From the NCBI GenBank assembly GCA_947453195.1, contig CANGFO010000004.1, positions 1-64,000 of the forward strand: a stretch of 64,000 bases of DNA, written 5' to 3'. Position 1 is the first letter of the stretch, and each line of letters starts with the position of its first letter. The position numbers were made by a program, and so were the translations under genes. Shown here in pieces: positions 52,235 through 63,038 of this stretch. This DNA is from Flavobacteriaceae bacterium (GTDB lineage Bacteria > Bacteroidota > Bacteroidia > Flavobacteriales > Flavobacteriaceae). Below the pieces are notes generated by a model, which was not told the origin of the DNA, searched no databases, and saw only the letters and a list, made by a program, of their open reading frames with translations.

Positions 52235-53416
52235 TTAGTGTTTTTTAAATTCTGCCAAAAGTTTGTCGATTTCATCTGTTTTCCATCCAAAATTAGCAGC
52301 AGTAGACTTTGCATTATTAATATAGAAAATTGCATTTACGAAGTCTTTTTCTTTTGCGTATAAATTTGCAATCAAAATATATTTATCCAAAGATTCGCCA
52401 AGTGATAAAGCTTGTTTAGCCCAATTAATTGCTAAATCTAAACTTTTTTTATCATCAATATGTGTAAGATAATTGTTGCAAATAGATACTAGTGTGTTAG
52501 AGTCATTCCATGCAAATTTAGTAGTCAATGTTTCACTGTTTTTTTTATAATTTTTCCAATTGCTTGAAAACTCATCTATGGTTAAATCATAATGAAATAA
52601 AAGCGAATCTACTTTTCTTATTTGTAATGAAGCAGCAACAGGTCTTTTTTTATTGTATTGAATGGTGTCGCCAATTTCAAGTAAGGGCTTTAGATTATCT
52701 GAAACCATATAGATTAACTTTTTTTCTACTCGAGAGATCCCAACAATTTTTGCAAATTCTTCTCTTTTACTAGATATAAAAGGTACTTCTTTAGCAGATA
52801 GATTGTTAATACCGTTAGCCAAAATTTTCCAATTTAGCTCAGTAAACAACTCCGATTCTTGTTTGGTTTTTAGGTATTTTTGGGTGATTTCGGTAGCGTC
52901 AAATCCAGCTTTTCGATAAGAGATTATATAGCGTAAGCAGTTTTCGGAATTGGAATTATCGGCATTAAATCGATCTTTTAATACATTAAATTGATTGTCT
53001 GGAAGTAATGCTTTTTGACCTTCTTGAATAAAAACTTCTTTTTTAAATTCACCTGCCATGCACATTAATAAATTTTCATTCGAATCTAAAAATGCAAAAG
53101 TAGGATAGGACTTGACTAAGAATTTGTTTTGGAATTTATTTTTCAATGAACCACCAATAGACGATTCAGCATCTATAGCAACACAAATATAATTACTACT
53201 GAAAAAGCTAATTACATCGGGTTCTACAAAGACTTCGCTTTTCATTTTGTTGCAGTGCGAGCACCATTTCGCATAAAACATTAGAACTAAAGGTTTGTTT
53301 TCTTTCTTAGATTGCGTTAAGGCAGCATCATAATTAACATCTAAAAATAAGGTTTGTTTTTGTCCAAAACTTAATAAACAAAACGCAAAAAATAATAATG
53401 TAAGTAATTTTTTCAT
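52235..53416 (-). CDS. Thioredoxin-family exported protein
   Basis: This 393-residue protein has a signal peptide (LLTLLFFAFCLLSFGQ) and an N-terminal thioredoxin fold with active-site C52-S-H-C55 in FYAKWCSHCNK. The remaining ~250 residues are helical, TPR-like (repeats such as AINWAKQALSLGESLDKYILIANLYAKEK split across helices). It should act as a periplasmic thiol reductase or isomerase. The CSHC motif differs from the usual CGPC. It lies 3 bases after rsmE. Confidence 0.88.
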   Translation of the reverse strand: MKKLLTLLFFAFCLLSFGQKQTLFLDVNYDAALTQSKKENKPLVLMFYAKWCSHCNKMKSEVFVEPDVISFFSSNYICVAIDAESSIGGSLKNKFQNKFLVKSYPTFAFLDSNENLLMCMAGEFKKEVFIQEGQKALLPDNQFNVLKDRFNADNSNSENCLRYIISYRKAGFDATEITQKYLKTKQESELFTELNWKILANGINNLSAKEVPFISSKREEFAKIVGISRVEKKLIYMVSDNLKPLLEIGDTIQYNKKRPVAASLQIRKVDSLLFHYDLTIDEFSSNWKNYKKNSETLTTKFAWNDSNTLVSICNNYLTHIDDKKSLDLAINWAKQALSLGESLDKYILIANLYAKEKDFVNAIFYINNAKSTAANFGWKTDEIDKLLAEFKKH

Positions 53417-53419
53417 AAA

Positions 53420-54124
53420 TTATTCATTAGCAAATACTACGCTGTGACAAGCTACTATGGCTGCAGTTTCTGTTCTTAACCTAGTTTCACCCAAAGATAT
53501 TGGAATATAATTATTGTTCAAAGCCATTTCAATTTCTTTAACAGAAAAATCGCCTTCAGGACCAATGAGAATTGTAGTGTCTTGGCCAGGGATAATTAAC
53601 GATTTCAAAGTTTTCTTATTTGTTTCTTCGCAATGGGCAATAAATTTCATGCCTTCAATTTCGTTCTTCAAGAAGTCCTTTAAATGAATCGGTTCGTTTA
53701 ATTTAGGCAGGTAATAATGCAAAGACTGCTTCATAGCAGACTCAACTATCTTTTGAAATCGTTCTGTTTTAATTACTTTTCGTTCCGAATGATCGCAAAT
53801 AATTGGAGTAATTTCTTGTATTCCAATTTCGGTGGCTTTTTCTAAAAACCATTCGTATCGTTCGTTCATTTTGGTAGGAGCAACGGCAAGATGTAACTGG
53901 AATTTTGGTGCTTCTTGTTTGGTAAAAGAAAGAATCGATACGGTACATTTTGAATCACTAGCCAAAGTTATTTGAGTATTGAATAAAAATCCTAATCCAT
54001 TGCTTACTTGTAATATGTCTCCTTCTTTCTTACGTAATACTTTAATAATATGTTTGCTCTCTTCTTTGTCAAAAACAAAAGATTTTACTTGATCGTTGAT
54101 ATTTGGATTATAGAATAATTGCAT
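53420..54124 (-). CDS. rsmE: 16S rRNA (uracil(1498)-N(3))-methyltransferase RsmE
   Basis: This 234-residue SPOUT-fold methyltransferase modifies U1498 of 16S rRNA. The opening MQLFYNPNINDQVKSFVF, the KATEIGIQEITPIICDHSER block and the SAM-knot motifs LIGPEGDFSVKEIE and SLGETRLRTETAAI are present. The ATG at 54124 is chosen: it is 1 base after the tsaD stop and starts the conserved N-terminus, while an upstream start would lie inside tsaD. Confidence 0.95.
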   Translation of the reverse strand: MQLFYNPNINDQVKSFVFDKEESKHIIKVLRKKEGDILQVSNGLGFLFNTQITLASDSKCTVSILSFTKQEAPKFQLHLAVAPTKMNERYEWFLEKATEIGIQEITPIICDHSERKVIKTERFQKIVESAMKQSLHYYLPKLNEPIHLKDFLKNEIEGMKFIAHCEETNKKTLKSLIIPGQDTTILIGPEGDFSVKEIEMALNNNYIPISLGETRLRTETAAIVACHSVVFANE

Positions 54125-54125
54125 A

Positions 54126-55148
54126 TTAAAACTCAATTCGTGCTTTTGAGACAACTCCAGCATCGTTAAATTTATTTTCTAGGTATTTTTGATAGCCAAC
54201 TATACCTATCATTGCTGCGTTATCAGTAGTATATTCAAATTTTGGAATGAATGTTTTCCAACCATATTTCGTTTCAGCAGCTTTTAGCGTTTCTCTAATG
54301 CCCGAATTAGCAGAAACCCCACCACCAATAGCAATACGATTGATTCCAGTTTCAGCAATTGCTAATTTCAATTTGTCCATTAAGATCTCAATAATGGTGT
54401 GCTGGATGGAGGCACAGATATCGGCTTTATTTTCTTCAATAAAATTAGGGTTTGAAGCCACATTTTTTTGAATGAAATACAAAATCTGTGTTTTAAGTCC
54501 GGAGAAACTAAAATTTAATCCGGGTGCTTTGGGTTTAGTGAATTGGAACTTTTTAGGATTACCTTCTTTAGCTAGTTTATCAATTAATGGCCCGCCGGGA
54601 TAAGGAAGTCCCATGATTTTTGCCGATTTGTCAAAAGCTTCACCGACTGCGTCATCTGTCGTTTCGCCAATAATTTCCATATCAAAAAAACTAGAAACTT
54701 TCACAATTTGAGTATGTCCTCCCGATATCGTTAAAGCTATAAATGGAAATTCTGGTTTTTCAAATCCCTCTTCATCAATGAAATGCGCTAAAATGTGCGC
54801 ATGCATATGATTTACTGCAATTAATGGAATATTTAGGGCTAACGCCATTGACTTAGCAAAAGAAGTTCCAACAAGCAAAGAGCCCATCAATCCAGGTCCT
54901 TGGGTGAATGCAATTGCATTTAAATTGTTCATTGAAATCCCGGCTTTTTTTAAAGCACTATCAATCACCGGAACAATGTTTTGTTGGTGCGCTCGAGAGG
55001 CAAGTTCGGGAACTACACCACCATATTCTTCGTGAATTTTTTGTCCAGCAACTACATTTGATAATACCGAGTTGTTTTTTAAAACAGCTGCAGCGGTATC
55101 ATCGCAAGAACTTTCAATAGCTAGAATGTAAATAGCATTGTTGGGCAT
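54126..55148 (-). CDS. tsaD: tRNA N6-threonylcarbamoyltransferase TsaD
   Basis: This 340-residue ASKHA-fold enzyme puts threonylcarbamoyl on A37 of ANN-decoding tRNAs. It has the opening YILAIESSCDDTAAAV, the metal-binding H114-M-H-A-H118 and the YPGGPLIDKLA and GGVSANSGIRE motifs. The ATG at 55148 is used in preference to a TTG three codons upstream. It is the first gene of a six-gene minus-strand operon; a -7 box TACTTTTG lies at 55219-55212. Confidence 0.96.
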   Translation of the reverse strand: MPNNAIYILAIESSCDDTAAAVLKNNSVLSNVVAGQKIHEEYGGVVPELASRAHQQNIVPVIDSALKKAGISMNNLNAIAFTQGPGLMGSLLVGTSFAKSMALALNIPLIAVNHMHAHILAHFIDEEGFEKPEFPFIALTISGGHTQIVKVSSFFDMEIIGETTDDAVGEAFDKSAKIMGLPYPGGPLIDKLAKEGNPKKFQFTKPKAPGLNFSFSGLKTQILYFIQKNVASNPNFIEENKADICASIQHTIIEILMDKLKLAIAETGINRIAIGGGVSANSGIRETLKAAETKYGWKTFIPKFEYTTDNAAMIGIVGYQKYLENKFNDAGVVSKARIEF

Positions 55149-55211
55149 TAGGCACAAATTTTGAATTATATTTGAATTACCGATATAAAACGATTATTTT
55201 TACAACGATTA

Positions 55212-55219
55212 CAAAAGTA
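55212..55219 (-). promoter_or_regulatory. -7 promoter box of the tsaD operon
   Basis: Read on the minus strand, TACTTTTG matches TAnnTTTG exactly and lies 63 bases before the tsaD ATG. No clear -33 TTG is seen. Confidence 0.4.
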
Positions 55220-55347
55220 ACTATTTTAAAGGTTTTACGCTAATAGCGATGTTACTTTTTGTTTTTTGAGAGAATAGGAATGTCTATCAAATGTAAGATT
55301 TTTATTATCTTTTCGTTATAAACAGATATTTCAAATCGAAATAAATT

Positions 55348-58300
55348 TTGAAAGAAGAAACAAACAAAACCCGAGTGTATTCTTATAAAAAAATAGCAAT
55401 TCGCACTATTATGGTGCTTTTGTTACTTTTATTATCGCTTGGTATTGCGCTTTCTTTGCCCGTTGTTCAAACTAAAATTGCCCATTATTTTACCGAAAAA
55501 CTAAATAAACAATACGGAACTGATATTTATGTTGATCAGGTTGAAATAACTTTATTTGGTGGTGTTCAGCTAAAAAAAGTTTTAGTTAAAGACGAAAAAA
55601 AAGACACCCTAATTTATGCAAATCGAATTATTACAAGTGTTTTAGATTCGAAAATGCTATTAGATGGTAATTTAATTTTCGGAAATCTAACAGCAGATCA
55701 ATTAACGCTCAATGTTAAGACCTTCAAGGGCGATAAAGATACTAATCTAGATAAATTCATAGATGCTTTTGATGACGGAAAACCAGCTTCAGGCAAGTTT
55801 TTAATGACGTCGAACAAAATGAACTTAATTAATTGCAGATTTCGCGAGATAGATTACAATAGGGAAGTTCCTTTGGATGTAGATTTTACCAAGATAAATG
55901 CTATAGTTTCTGATTTTAAAATAAAAGGTCCAAATGTTTACACCAACATTGATGCGATGTCTTTAATGGATCACAGAGGCTTATTTGTAGAAAATATTAC
56001 CACAGCATTTACTTACACAAAAGAGAATATTCGTCTAGAAAATTTAGATTTAAAAACTGCCGAGTCAACTCTTAAGGGCTCGGTTATTTTAAAATACAAG
56101 CGAAAAGATTTTGCTGATTTTAATAACAAAGTTATCTTTTATGTTTCCACAAAAAATGCTTCATTAGCTACTAATGATTTGCGTCATTTTTATAACGAAC
56201 TTGGTAAAAATCAACAATTTAATCTAAGTGGAAATATTGTTGGAGCACTAAATAATTTTACTGCAAAACAATTGTTTTTAAAAGACAACAGAAATTCTGT
56301 TATTGCAGGAAGAGTTACTTTTAAAAATCTTTTTGCTAAAAAGGAGCAAGGTGATTTTTACATGAACGGAAATTTTTCCAAAGTAAGTTCTAATTATGAT
56401 AATTTAATTTCAATATTGCCAAATGTTTTAGGAAAAAATTTACCTTCATCTATAAAAAAACTTGGTCAGTTTAATTTAAAGGGAAAAACAGTGGTAACCC
56501 CATCTAGTGTTGTTGCAGATGTTCTCATTCATACACAATTAGGAACTTTAGGTTCTAAATTGGTGATGACTAATTTAAATACAATTGATAATGCATCCTA
56601 TGATGGGAATTTGAGTTTGAATAACTTCAATTTAGGAAGTTTTTTAAGTAGAACAGATTTAGGTTATGCTACTCTTCAGTTTGATGTTGTAGGAAAAGGA
56701 TTTACAGAAAAATATTTGGACACTAAGTTTTCCGGTTCCGTTCAAAACATTACTTACAACGGGTATAATTATAAAAATATTTTAGCCGATGGAGTATTTA
56801 AGAAACCGATTTTTAAAGGAAAAATAAATGTAAATGACCCTAATCTGTTTTTGGATTTTGATGGTATTGTAGATTTATCAAAAAAAGAAAAAAACTATGA
56901 CTTTCATGCAAAAGTTGATTATGCTAATTTAAAGAAGCTTAACTTCATTAACGATTCAATTTCTGTATTTAAAGGCGATGTTGTTTTTAAGGTTTCTGGT
57001 AATTCCCTTGATACGATGGAAGGAAATGTTATCGTTTCTAATTCTTCATATCAAAACAAAAAAGACCTTTATTTCTTTGATAATTTAACAATTAGTTCTG
57101 CTTTTGAAAATGGGGAGCATGTCATTTCATTAAATTCTTCTAAAGAATTAAATGGTAAAATTCAAGGTAAATTTGAGTTTTCACAAATTCAAAAAATATT
57201 TGAAAATTCTCTGGGAAGTCTCTATGCGAATTATAAACCCCATGTCCTTAAAAAAGGACAATATTTAAAGTTTAACTTCAGCCAATTTAATGAAATTGTT
57301 GAGATATTAAATCCTAATATTAGTTTGTCTTCTAATTCAATATTAAGTGGTCAAATAGCTGGAGATACAAACGATTTTAAATTAAAATTCTCATCCAATG
57401 TAATAGATGCTTATTCTGTTCATGTGGATAACATGAAATTCGAAATAGATAACAAAAACCCGTTATATAACACTTATATTCAATCGGATAGCATTATATT
57501 AAAGCAATATAAAATTAGAGATTTCTCTTTGATTAACGCTACTTCTAAAGATACTTTGTCTTTTAGAACAGAATTTAAAGGTGGTGATAGTGGAGCTGAT
57601 TATTTTAACTTAAATCTCTATCATACTATTAATTCAAGTAACCAAAATGTAATTGGATTTCATAAATCGGAAGTGATGTTTAAAGATTTACTTTGGTATA
57701 TTAATGAAAACGAAAATGATAAAAATAAAGTACTTTTTGATAAAAACTTAAATTCTTTTTCATTTGAAGATATTTTAGTGTCACACGAAAATCAATCAAT
57801 GCAATTAAAAGGTTTGCTTGGTGGTAAAAGAAATAAAGATTTAGAGTTGGTTTTTAATAATGTTAATTTGAATAAAATAACACCCACTGTTGATCAATTC
57901 AAATTTGATGGATTTGTAAACGGTACGATTAACTTAAAACAAAACAATTCGGTATACCAACCCACAGCTTCTCTTGAAATTAATGATTTACAGATTAACG
58001 ATAATGCGCTTGGAATAATGCGCCTTGAGATTAAAGGAAACGAGGCTTTTTCAAAGTTTGAAATTGATTCAAAAATTGAGAATGAAAACATGAAGTCTTT
58101 TAATGCTAAGGGGCAATTAGAAGTTATAGCAAATGAAACTCAAATGGATTTAGATTTGGATTTTGAAAAATTTAATCTAGGTATTTTGAACAATTTAGGA
58201 GGTGAGGTATTGTCAAATATTAGAGGATATGCATCAGGAAAGGCACGGGTTAATGGAAATGTAAATAATCTAAATTACACAGGAAAATTATTTGTTGATA

Positions 58301-59877
58301 ATGCTGGACTTTCTATTCCTTATTTAAATGTAGATTATAAAATAAAAGATCATTCGGCAGTTGAGATAACCCAAAATAAATTCATTGTAGAAAAAACGCA
58401 AATTAGCGACTCTAAATTTAATACAGAAGGTAATTTACAAGGCTTCATTAAACACAAACAATTTGGAGATTGGGAATTAGATTTAACTATTGATTCAGAT
58501 AGGATTTTGGCATTAAATACCGTTGATCACGAAGATGTTGCCTATTACGGAACTGCTTATATCAATGGAACGGCAACAATAAAAGGGCCAACAAGTGGAT
58601 TGTCGATTAATGTTAACGCACAATCTGGAAATGGAACAGATATTAAAATTCCAATCAATGATGCGAGTTCAATAAGTGAAAATAATTTTATTCACTATAT
58701 AACAAAAGCAGAAAAATTTGGAGCTATAGATAAAGAAAAAGAATTCATTAGAAATTATAATGGTCTTCAGATGAATTTTGAATTTGCTATTGAACCAAAT
58801 GCTACCATTGAGGTGATTTTGAATAAAGAATCCAAACATGGAATGAAAGGAAAAGGAAAAGGTACCTTAAATATGAGTATAAATACCCTTGGAAAATTTG
58901 AAATGTTTGGAGATTTTCAAGTTTGGGAAGGTTCTTATAATTTTAAATATGGAGGAGTTATTGATAAACAATTTACAGTTAAAAAATATGGATCTATTGT
59001 TTGGGAAGGAAACCCTTATAATGCCATATTAAATTTAGAGGCAGTTTCTAAAAATATTACTGCAAATCCTGCCGTATTAATTGAAAACGCATCATTTAAC
59101 AAAGTTATTCCTGTAGATGTTGTAATTGGATTAAAAGGGACAATTACGAATCCGGAGCCCGATTTTAGTATTAATTTTCCAAATGTGAGTTCGGTACTAA
59201 AATCTGAAATTGAAACTAAACTTGGTGATAAAGATATTAGACAAACTCAGGCATTGTACTTACTTTCTACAGGAGGATTCTTAAGTCAGGAAGGGCTAAG
59301 CCAGACACAAGTAACTAATAGTTTTTATGAAAAAGCAGCCTCTTTATTTGGAGATATTTTCAATAATAAAGACGGGAAAATGAATATGGCAGTTACCTAT
59401 ATTCCAGCAGATAAAACAGCTTTAAAGCCTACCGATGGAAGAGTTGTTGCAAATATTTCGACAAAAATTAATGAAAGAATAACTATTAATGGTAAAGTTG
59501 GGGTTCCTACAGGAGGAGTTACAGAAACGGCAATCATAGGGAATTTTGAAATGCAATATCGGGTAAATGAAGATGGCACATTAAATTTGAGAGTATTCAA
59601 TAAAGAGAATGATATTAATTATATAGGTCAAGGAATTGGTTACACGCAAGGCGCAGGTGTTAGTTATGAAGTAGATTTTGATACCTTTAAAGAATTAATA
59701 AACAAGATTTTCAAAAAATCAAAAATTGATCTAGTAAAAACAGAAAAATTTGATAATCCTTCCGAATCAAATAAAATGCTTCCTAATTATATTAACATGG
59801 AAGAACGGAAATCTAATCCCAAAAATTCAAATCCTCAAAATCAAATTAATAAAGAGGGAAAGCAAGAAGAGAATTAA
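55348..59877 (+). CDS. TamB-domain translocation/assembly protein, TTG start
   Basis: This 1509-residue envelope protein has an N-terminal membrane anchor (IMVLLLLLLSLGIALSLPVV, residues 21-40) followed by long beta-rich repeats of the AsmA/TamB type. A C-terminal TamB (DUF490) domain begins about residue 1130 (MFGDFQVWEGSYNFKYGG, TQALYLLSTGGFLSQ). Such bridge-like proteins are thought to move lipids or assist barrel assembly between the two membranes. The start is TTG because TAA lies just two codons upstream (55342-55344) and the first ATG would remove half the anchor. Confidence 0.9.
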   Translation: MKEETNKTRVYSYKKIAIRTIMVLLLLLLSLGIALSLPVVQTKIAHYFTEKLNKQYGTDIYVDQVEITLFGGVQLKKVLVKDEKKDTLIYANRIITSVLDSKMLLDGNLIFGNLTADQLTLNVKTFKGDKDTNLDKFIDAFDDGKPASGKFLMTSNKMNLINCRFREIDYNREVPLDVDFTKINAIVSDFKIKGPNVYTNIDAMSLMDHRGLFVENITTAFTYTKENIRLENLDLKTAESTLKGSVILKYKRKDFADFNNKVIFYVSTKNASLATNDLRHFYNELGKNQQFNLSGNIVGALNNFTAKQLFLKDNRNSVIAGRVTFKNLFAKKEQGDFYMNGNFSKVSSNYDNLISILPNVLGKNLPSSIKKLGQFNLKGKTVVTPSSVVADVLIHTQLGTLGSKLVMTNLNTIDNASYDGNLSLNNFNLGSFLSRTDLGYATLQFDVVGKGFTEKYLDTKFSGSVQNITYNGYNYKNILADGVFKKPIFKGKINVNDPNLFLDFDGIVDLSKKEKNYDFHAKVDYANLKKLNFINDSISVFKGDVVFKVSGNSLDTMEGNVIVSNSSYQNKKDLYFFDNLTISSAFENGEHVISLNSSKELNGKIQGKFEFSQIQKIFENSLGSLYANYKPHVLKKGQYLKFNFSQFNEIVEILNPNISLSSNSILSGQIAGDTNDFKLKFSSNVIDAYSVHVDNMKFEIDNKNPLYNTYIQSDSIILKQYKIRDFSLINATSKDTLSFRTEFKGGDSGADYFNLNLYHTINSSNQNVIGFHKSEVMFKDLLWYINENENDKNKVLFDKNLNSFSFEDILVSHENQSMQLKGLLGGKRNKDLELVFNNVNLNKITPTVDQFKFDGFVNGTINLKQNNSVYQPTASLEINDLQINDNALGIMRLEIKGNEAFSKFEIDSKIENENMKSFNAKGQLEVIANETQMDLDLDFEKFNLGILNNLGGEVLSNIRGYASGKARVNGNVNNLNYTGKLFVDNAGLSIPYLNVDYKIKDHSAVEITQNKFIVEKTQISDSKFNTEGNLQGFIKHKQFGDWELDLTIDSDRILALNTVDHEDVAYYGTAYINGTATIKGPTSGLSINVNAQSGNGTDIKIPINDASSISENNFIHYITKAEKFGAIDKEKEFIRNYNGLQMNFEFAIEPNATIEVILNKESKHGMKGKGKGTLNMSINTLGKFEMFGDFQVWEGSYNFKYGGVIDKQFTVKKYGSIVWEGNPYNAILNLEAVSKNITANPAVLIENASFNKVIPVDVVIGLKGTITNPEPDFSINFPNVSSVLKSEIETKLGDKDIRQTQALYLLSTGGFLSQEGLSQTQVTNSFYEKAASLFGDIFNNKDGKMNMAVTYIPADKTALKPTDGRVVANISTKINERITINGKVGVPTGGVTETAIIGNFEMQYRVNEDGTLNLRVFNKENDINYIGQGIGYTQGAGVSYEVDFDTFKELINKIFKKSKIDLVKTEKFDNPSESNKMLPNYINMEERKSNPKNSNPQNQINKEGKQEEN

Positions 59878-60028
59878 TTATAAATTATCAATTTGATAAA
59901 AATATAACTAAAAAAAACAAAACTTATCAACGAAAACGTTTGAATTCCGCTTATAATAAGAATTATATAAAAAAATGATATATTGTATCTATTTACTTTA
60001 CTAATTTTACATTTTAAAACATAAAAAT

Positions 60029-61015
60029 ATGTCAAAAACGATAAAAAAAATAGGAGTATTAACTTCTGGAGGAGATTCTCCAGGAATGAATGCTGCTATT
60101 CGATCTGTAGTTCGTACTTGTGCTTATCATAACATTGAATGCGTAGGAATTTATAGAGGATATCAAGGTATGATAGAAGGTGATTTTAAAGAAATGGGAC
60201 CTCGATCTGTTAATAATATTATTAATAAAGGAGGAACCGTATTAAAGTCAGCTCGTTCTAAAGAATTTATGACTGCTGAAGGACGTAAAAAAGCATACGA
60301 TAATTTATCTGCAGCTGGCGTAGAAGCTCTTGTTGTTATTGGTGGAGATGGAAGTTTTACAGGAGCTGAGATTTTTAATAGCGAATATGGATTTCCAGTA
60401 ATGGGTATACCAGGAACTATTGATAACGATATTTTTGGAACTAGCCATACCTTAGGTTTTGATACTGCTTTAAATACAGTTGTTGATTGTATTGATAAAA
60501 TTAGAGATACAGCAAGTTCGCACAACCGTTTATTTCTTGTTGAAGTTATGGGTAGAGATGCAGGACATATTGCTTTAAATGCTGGAATTGGAGCAGGAGC
60601 AGAGGAAATTCTAATTCCGGAAGAAAATTTAGGCTTGGAAAGATTGCTTGACTCTTTGAAAAAAAGTAAAGCTTCTGGTAAATCATCTAGTATTGTAGTA
60701 ATCGCCGAAGGGGATAAAATAGGTAAAAATGTTTTTGAATTAAAAGATTATATCGAAGAAAATTTACCAGAATATGATATTAGAGTTTCAGTATTGGGTC
60801 ACATGCAACGTGGTGGTTCACCATCTTGTTTTGATAGAGTTTTAGCCAGTAGGCTAGGAGTAAAAGCTGTAGAATCTATTATTGAAGGGAAATCGAATTT
60901 TATGGTGGGATTGTTAAATGATAAAGTTGCACTAACGCCATTAGAACAAGCCATAAAAGGATCTTCAGAAATTGATAAAGATTTACTTCGAGTATCTGAA
61001 ATAATGACTACGTAA
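60029..61015 (+). CDS. pfkA: 6-phosphofructokinase
   Basis: This 328-residue ATP-dependent glycolytic kinase has the ATP motif TSGGDSPGMNAAIRS (residues 12-26), GGDGSFTGA, the catalytic GTIDNDI and MGRDAGHIAL, and the effector-site segment VLGHMQRGGSPS. It is the PfkA type with all catalytic residues. It is followed by gap after 54 bases, so the two glycolytic genes are probably co-transcribed. A short hairpin GGCAA/TTGCC lies between them (61041-61055). Confidence 0.97.
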   Translation: MSKTIKKIGVLTSGGDSPGMNAAIRSVVRTCAYHNIECVGIYRGYQGMIEGDFKEMGPRSVNNIINKGGTVLKSARSKEFMTAEGRKKAYDNLSAAGVEALVVIGGDGSFTGAEIFNSEYGFPVMGIPGTIDNDIFGTSHTLGFDTALNTVVDCIDKIRDTASSHNRLFLVEVMGRDAGHIALNAGIGAGAEEILIPEENLGLERLLDSLKKSKASGKSSSIVVIAEGDKIGKNVFELKDYIEENLPEYDIRVSVLGHMQRGGSPSCFDRVLASRLGVKAVESIIEGKSNFMVGLLNDKVALTPLEQAIKGSSEIDKDLLRVSEIMTT

Positions 61016-61063
61016 TTAAATAAACTAATAAATAATAACCGGCAAAAGTATTGCCATAAGTAA

Positions 61064-62071
<1,008 letters not shown>

Positions 62072-62079
62072 TAGAAATT

Positions 62080-62115
62080 AAAATCCCGCTTCAATTTATT
62101 GTAGCGGGATTTTTA
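62080..62115 (+). terminator. Intrinsic terminator of pfkA-gap
   Basis: AAAATCCCGCT (62080-62090) pairs with AGCGGGATTTT (62103-62113) around a 12-base loop and ends in T's. Confidence 0.85.
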
Positions 62116-62135
62116 TAATTAAAAATCCCTAACCA

Positions 62136-62987
62136 ATGAAATTATTAGTTGACAGTGGTTCTACCAAAGCCGATTGGATTGCAATTGATGATAATGGCAA
62201 AGTGCTTTTCACCACACAAACTCTTGGATTAAATCCGGAAGTATTAGATAAAGAAGAAATTATTGCACGATTGGAAGATAAATTCGATATCTCTCACAAT
62301 AAAGAAAAAGCAACACATTTGTTCTTTTATGGAGCGGGCTGTGGAACCGATAGAATGAAAGATTTTCTAAGTATTGTTTTTCAAGAATATTTTATAAATG
62401 CAGCAATTTCTGTTCACGAAGATACTTATGCTGCAGTTTATGCAACTACACCTAAAGACGAAGAAGCAATAGTATGTATACTTGGAACAGGTTCAAATTG
62501 TAGTTATTTTGACGGAAAAGTTTTACACCAAAAAGTACAATCATTGGGTTATATAGCCATGGATGATTGCTCTGGTAATCGTTTTGGACGTCATCTTTTA
62601 AGAGGGTATTATTTCAATAAAATGCCAAAAGAATTGGCATTAGAATTTGAAGAAGAATACAACCTTGATGCAGATTATATTAAAAATAACTTGTATAAAG
62701 AGCCTAATCCTAATGCTTATCTTGCAACATTTGCTAAGTTTTTAATTAAACATAAAGATTCTGAGTTTTGCAAAAAATACATCCATGCAGAAATGGAAGA
62801 ATTTGTAGAGAATTATATAATGCAATTTGAGAACTATTCTGAAGTTCCTGTGCATTTTATTGGTTCTATTGCTTTTTATTTAAAAGATGAATTAGAACAA
62901 ATATTAACAAAACATAACATTAAAATTGGTAATGTTTTACGAAGACCTATTGATGGTTTAATAGCCTATCACATTATGAATAAATAA
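62136..62987 (+). CDS. BadF/BadG-type ATPase, N-acetylglucosamine kinase-like
   Basis: This 283-residue ASKHA-fold kinase has the phosphate-1 motif LLVDSGSTKADW, then YGAGCGTDR, the phosphate-2 motif CILGTGSNCSYFDG and a GNRFGRHLLRGYY segment. It resembles N-acetylglucosamine kinases of the BcrAD/BadFG family, which feed amino sugars to peptidoglycan recycling. The substrate is inferred. No other sugar gene is adjacent. Confidence 0.85.
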   Translation: MKLLVDSGSTKADWIAIDDNGKVLFTTQTLGLNPEVLDKEEIIARLEDKFDISHNKEKATHLFFYGAGCGTDRMKDFLSIVFQEYFINAAISVHEDTYAAVYATTPKDEEAIVCILGTGSNCSYFDGKVLHQKVQSLGYIAMDDCSGNRFGRHLLRGYYFNKMPKELALEFEEEYNLDADYIKNNLYKEPNPNAYLATFAKFLIKHKDSEFCKKYIHAEMEEFVENYIMQFENYSEVPVHFIGSIAFYLKDELEQILTKHNIKIGNVLRRPIDGLIAYHIMNK

Positions 62988-62990
62988 TAA

Positions 62991-63015
62991 AAAAACCTGA
63001 TTAAATTAATCAGGT
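62991..63015. terminator. Bidirectional terminator between kinase and ridA genes
   Basis: AAAAACCTGAT (62991-63001) pairs with ATCAGG plus T's (63009-63019) around TTAAATTA. Flanking A's and T's suit both convergent genes. Confidence 0.8.
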
Positions 63016-63038
63016 TTTTTTTTATTATTGAAATACTA

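Noticed and set aside
60163..60525. 120-residue antisense frame in pfkA
   Set aside because: It overlaps the catalytic part of pfkA and has no supporting features.
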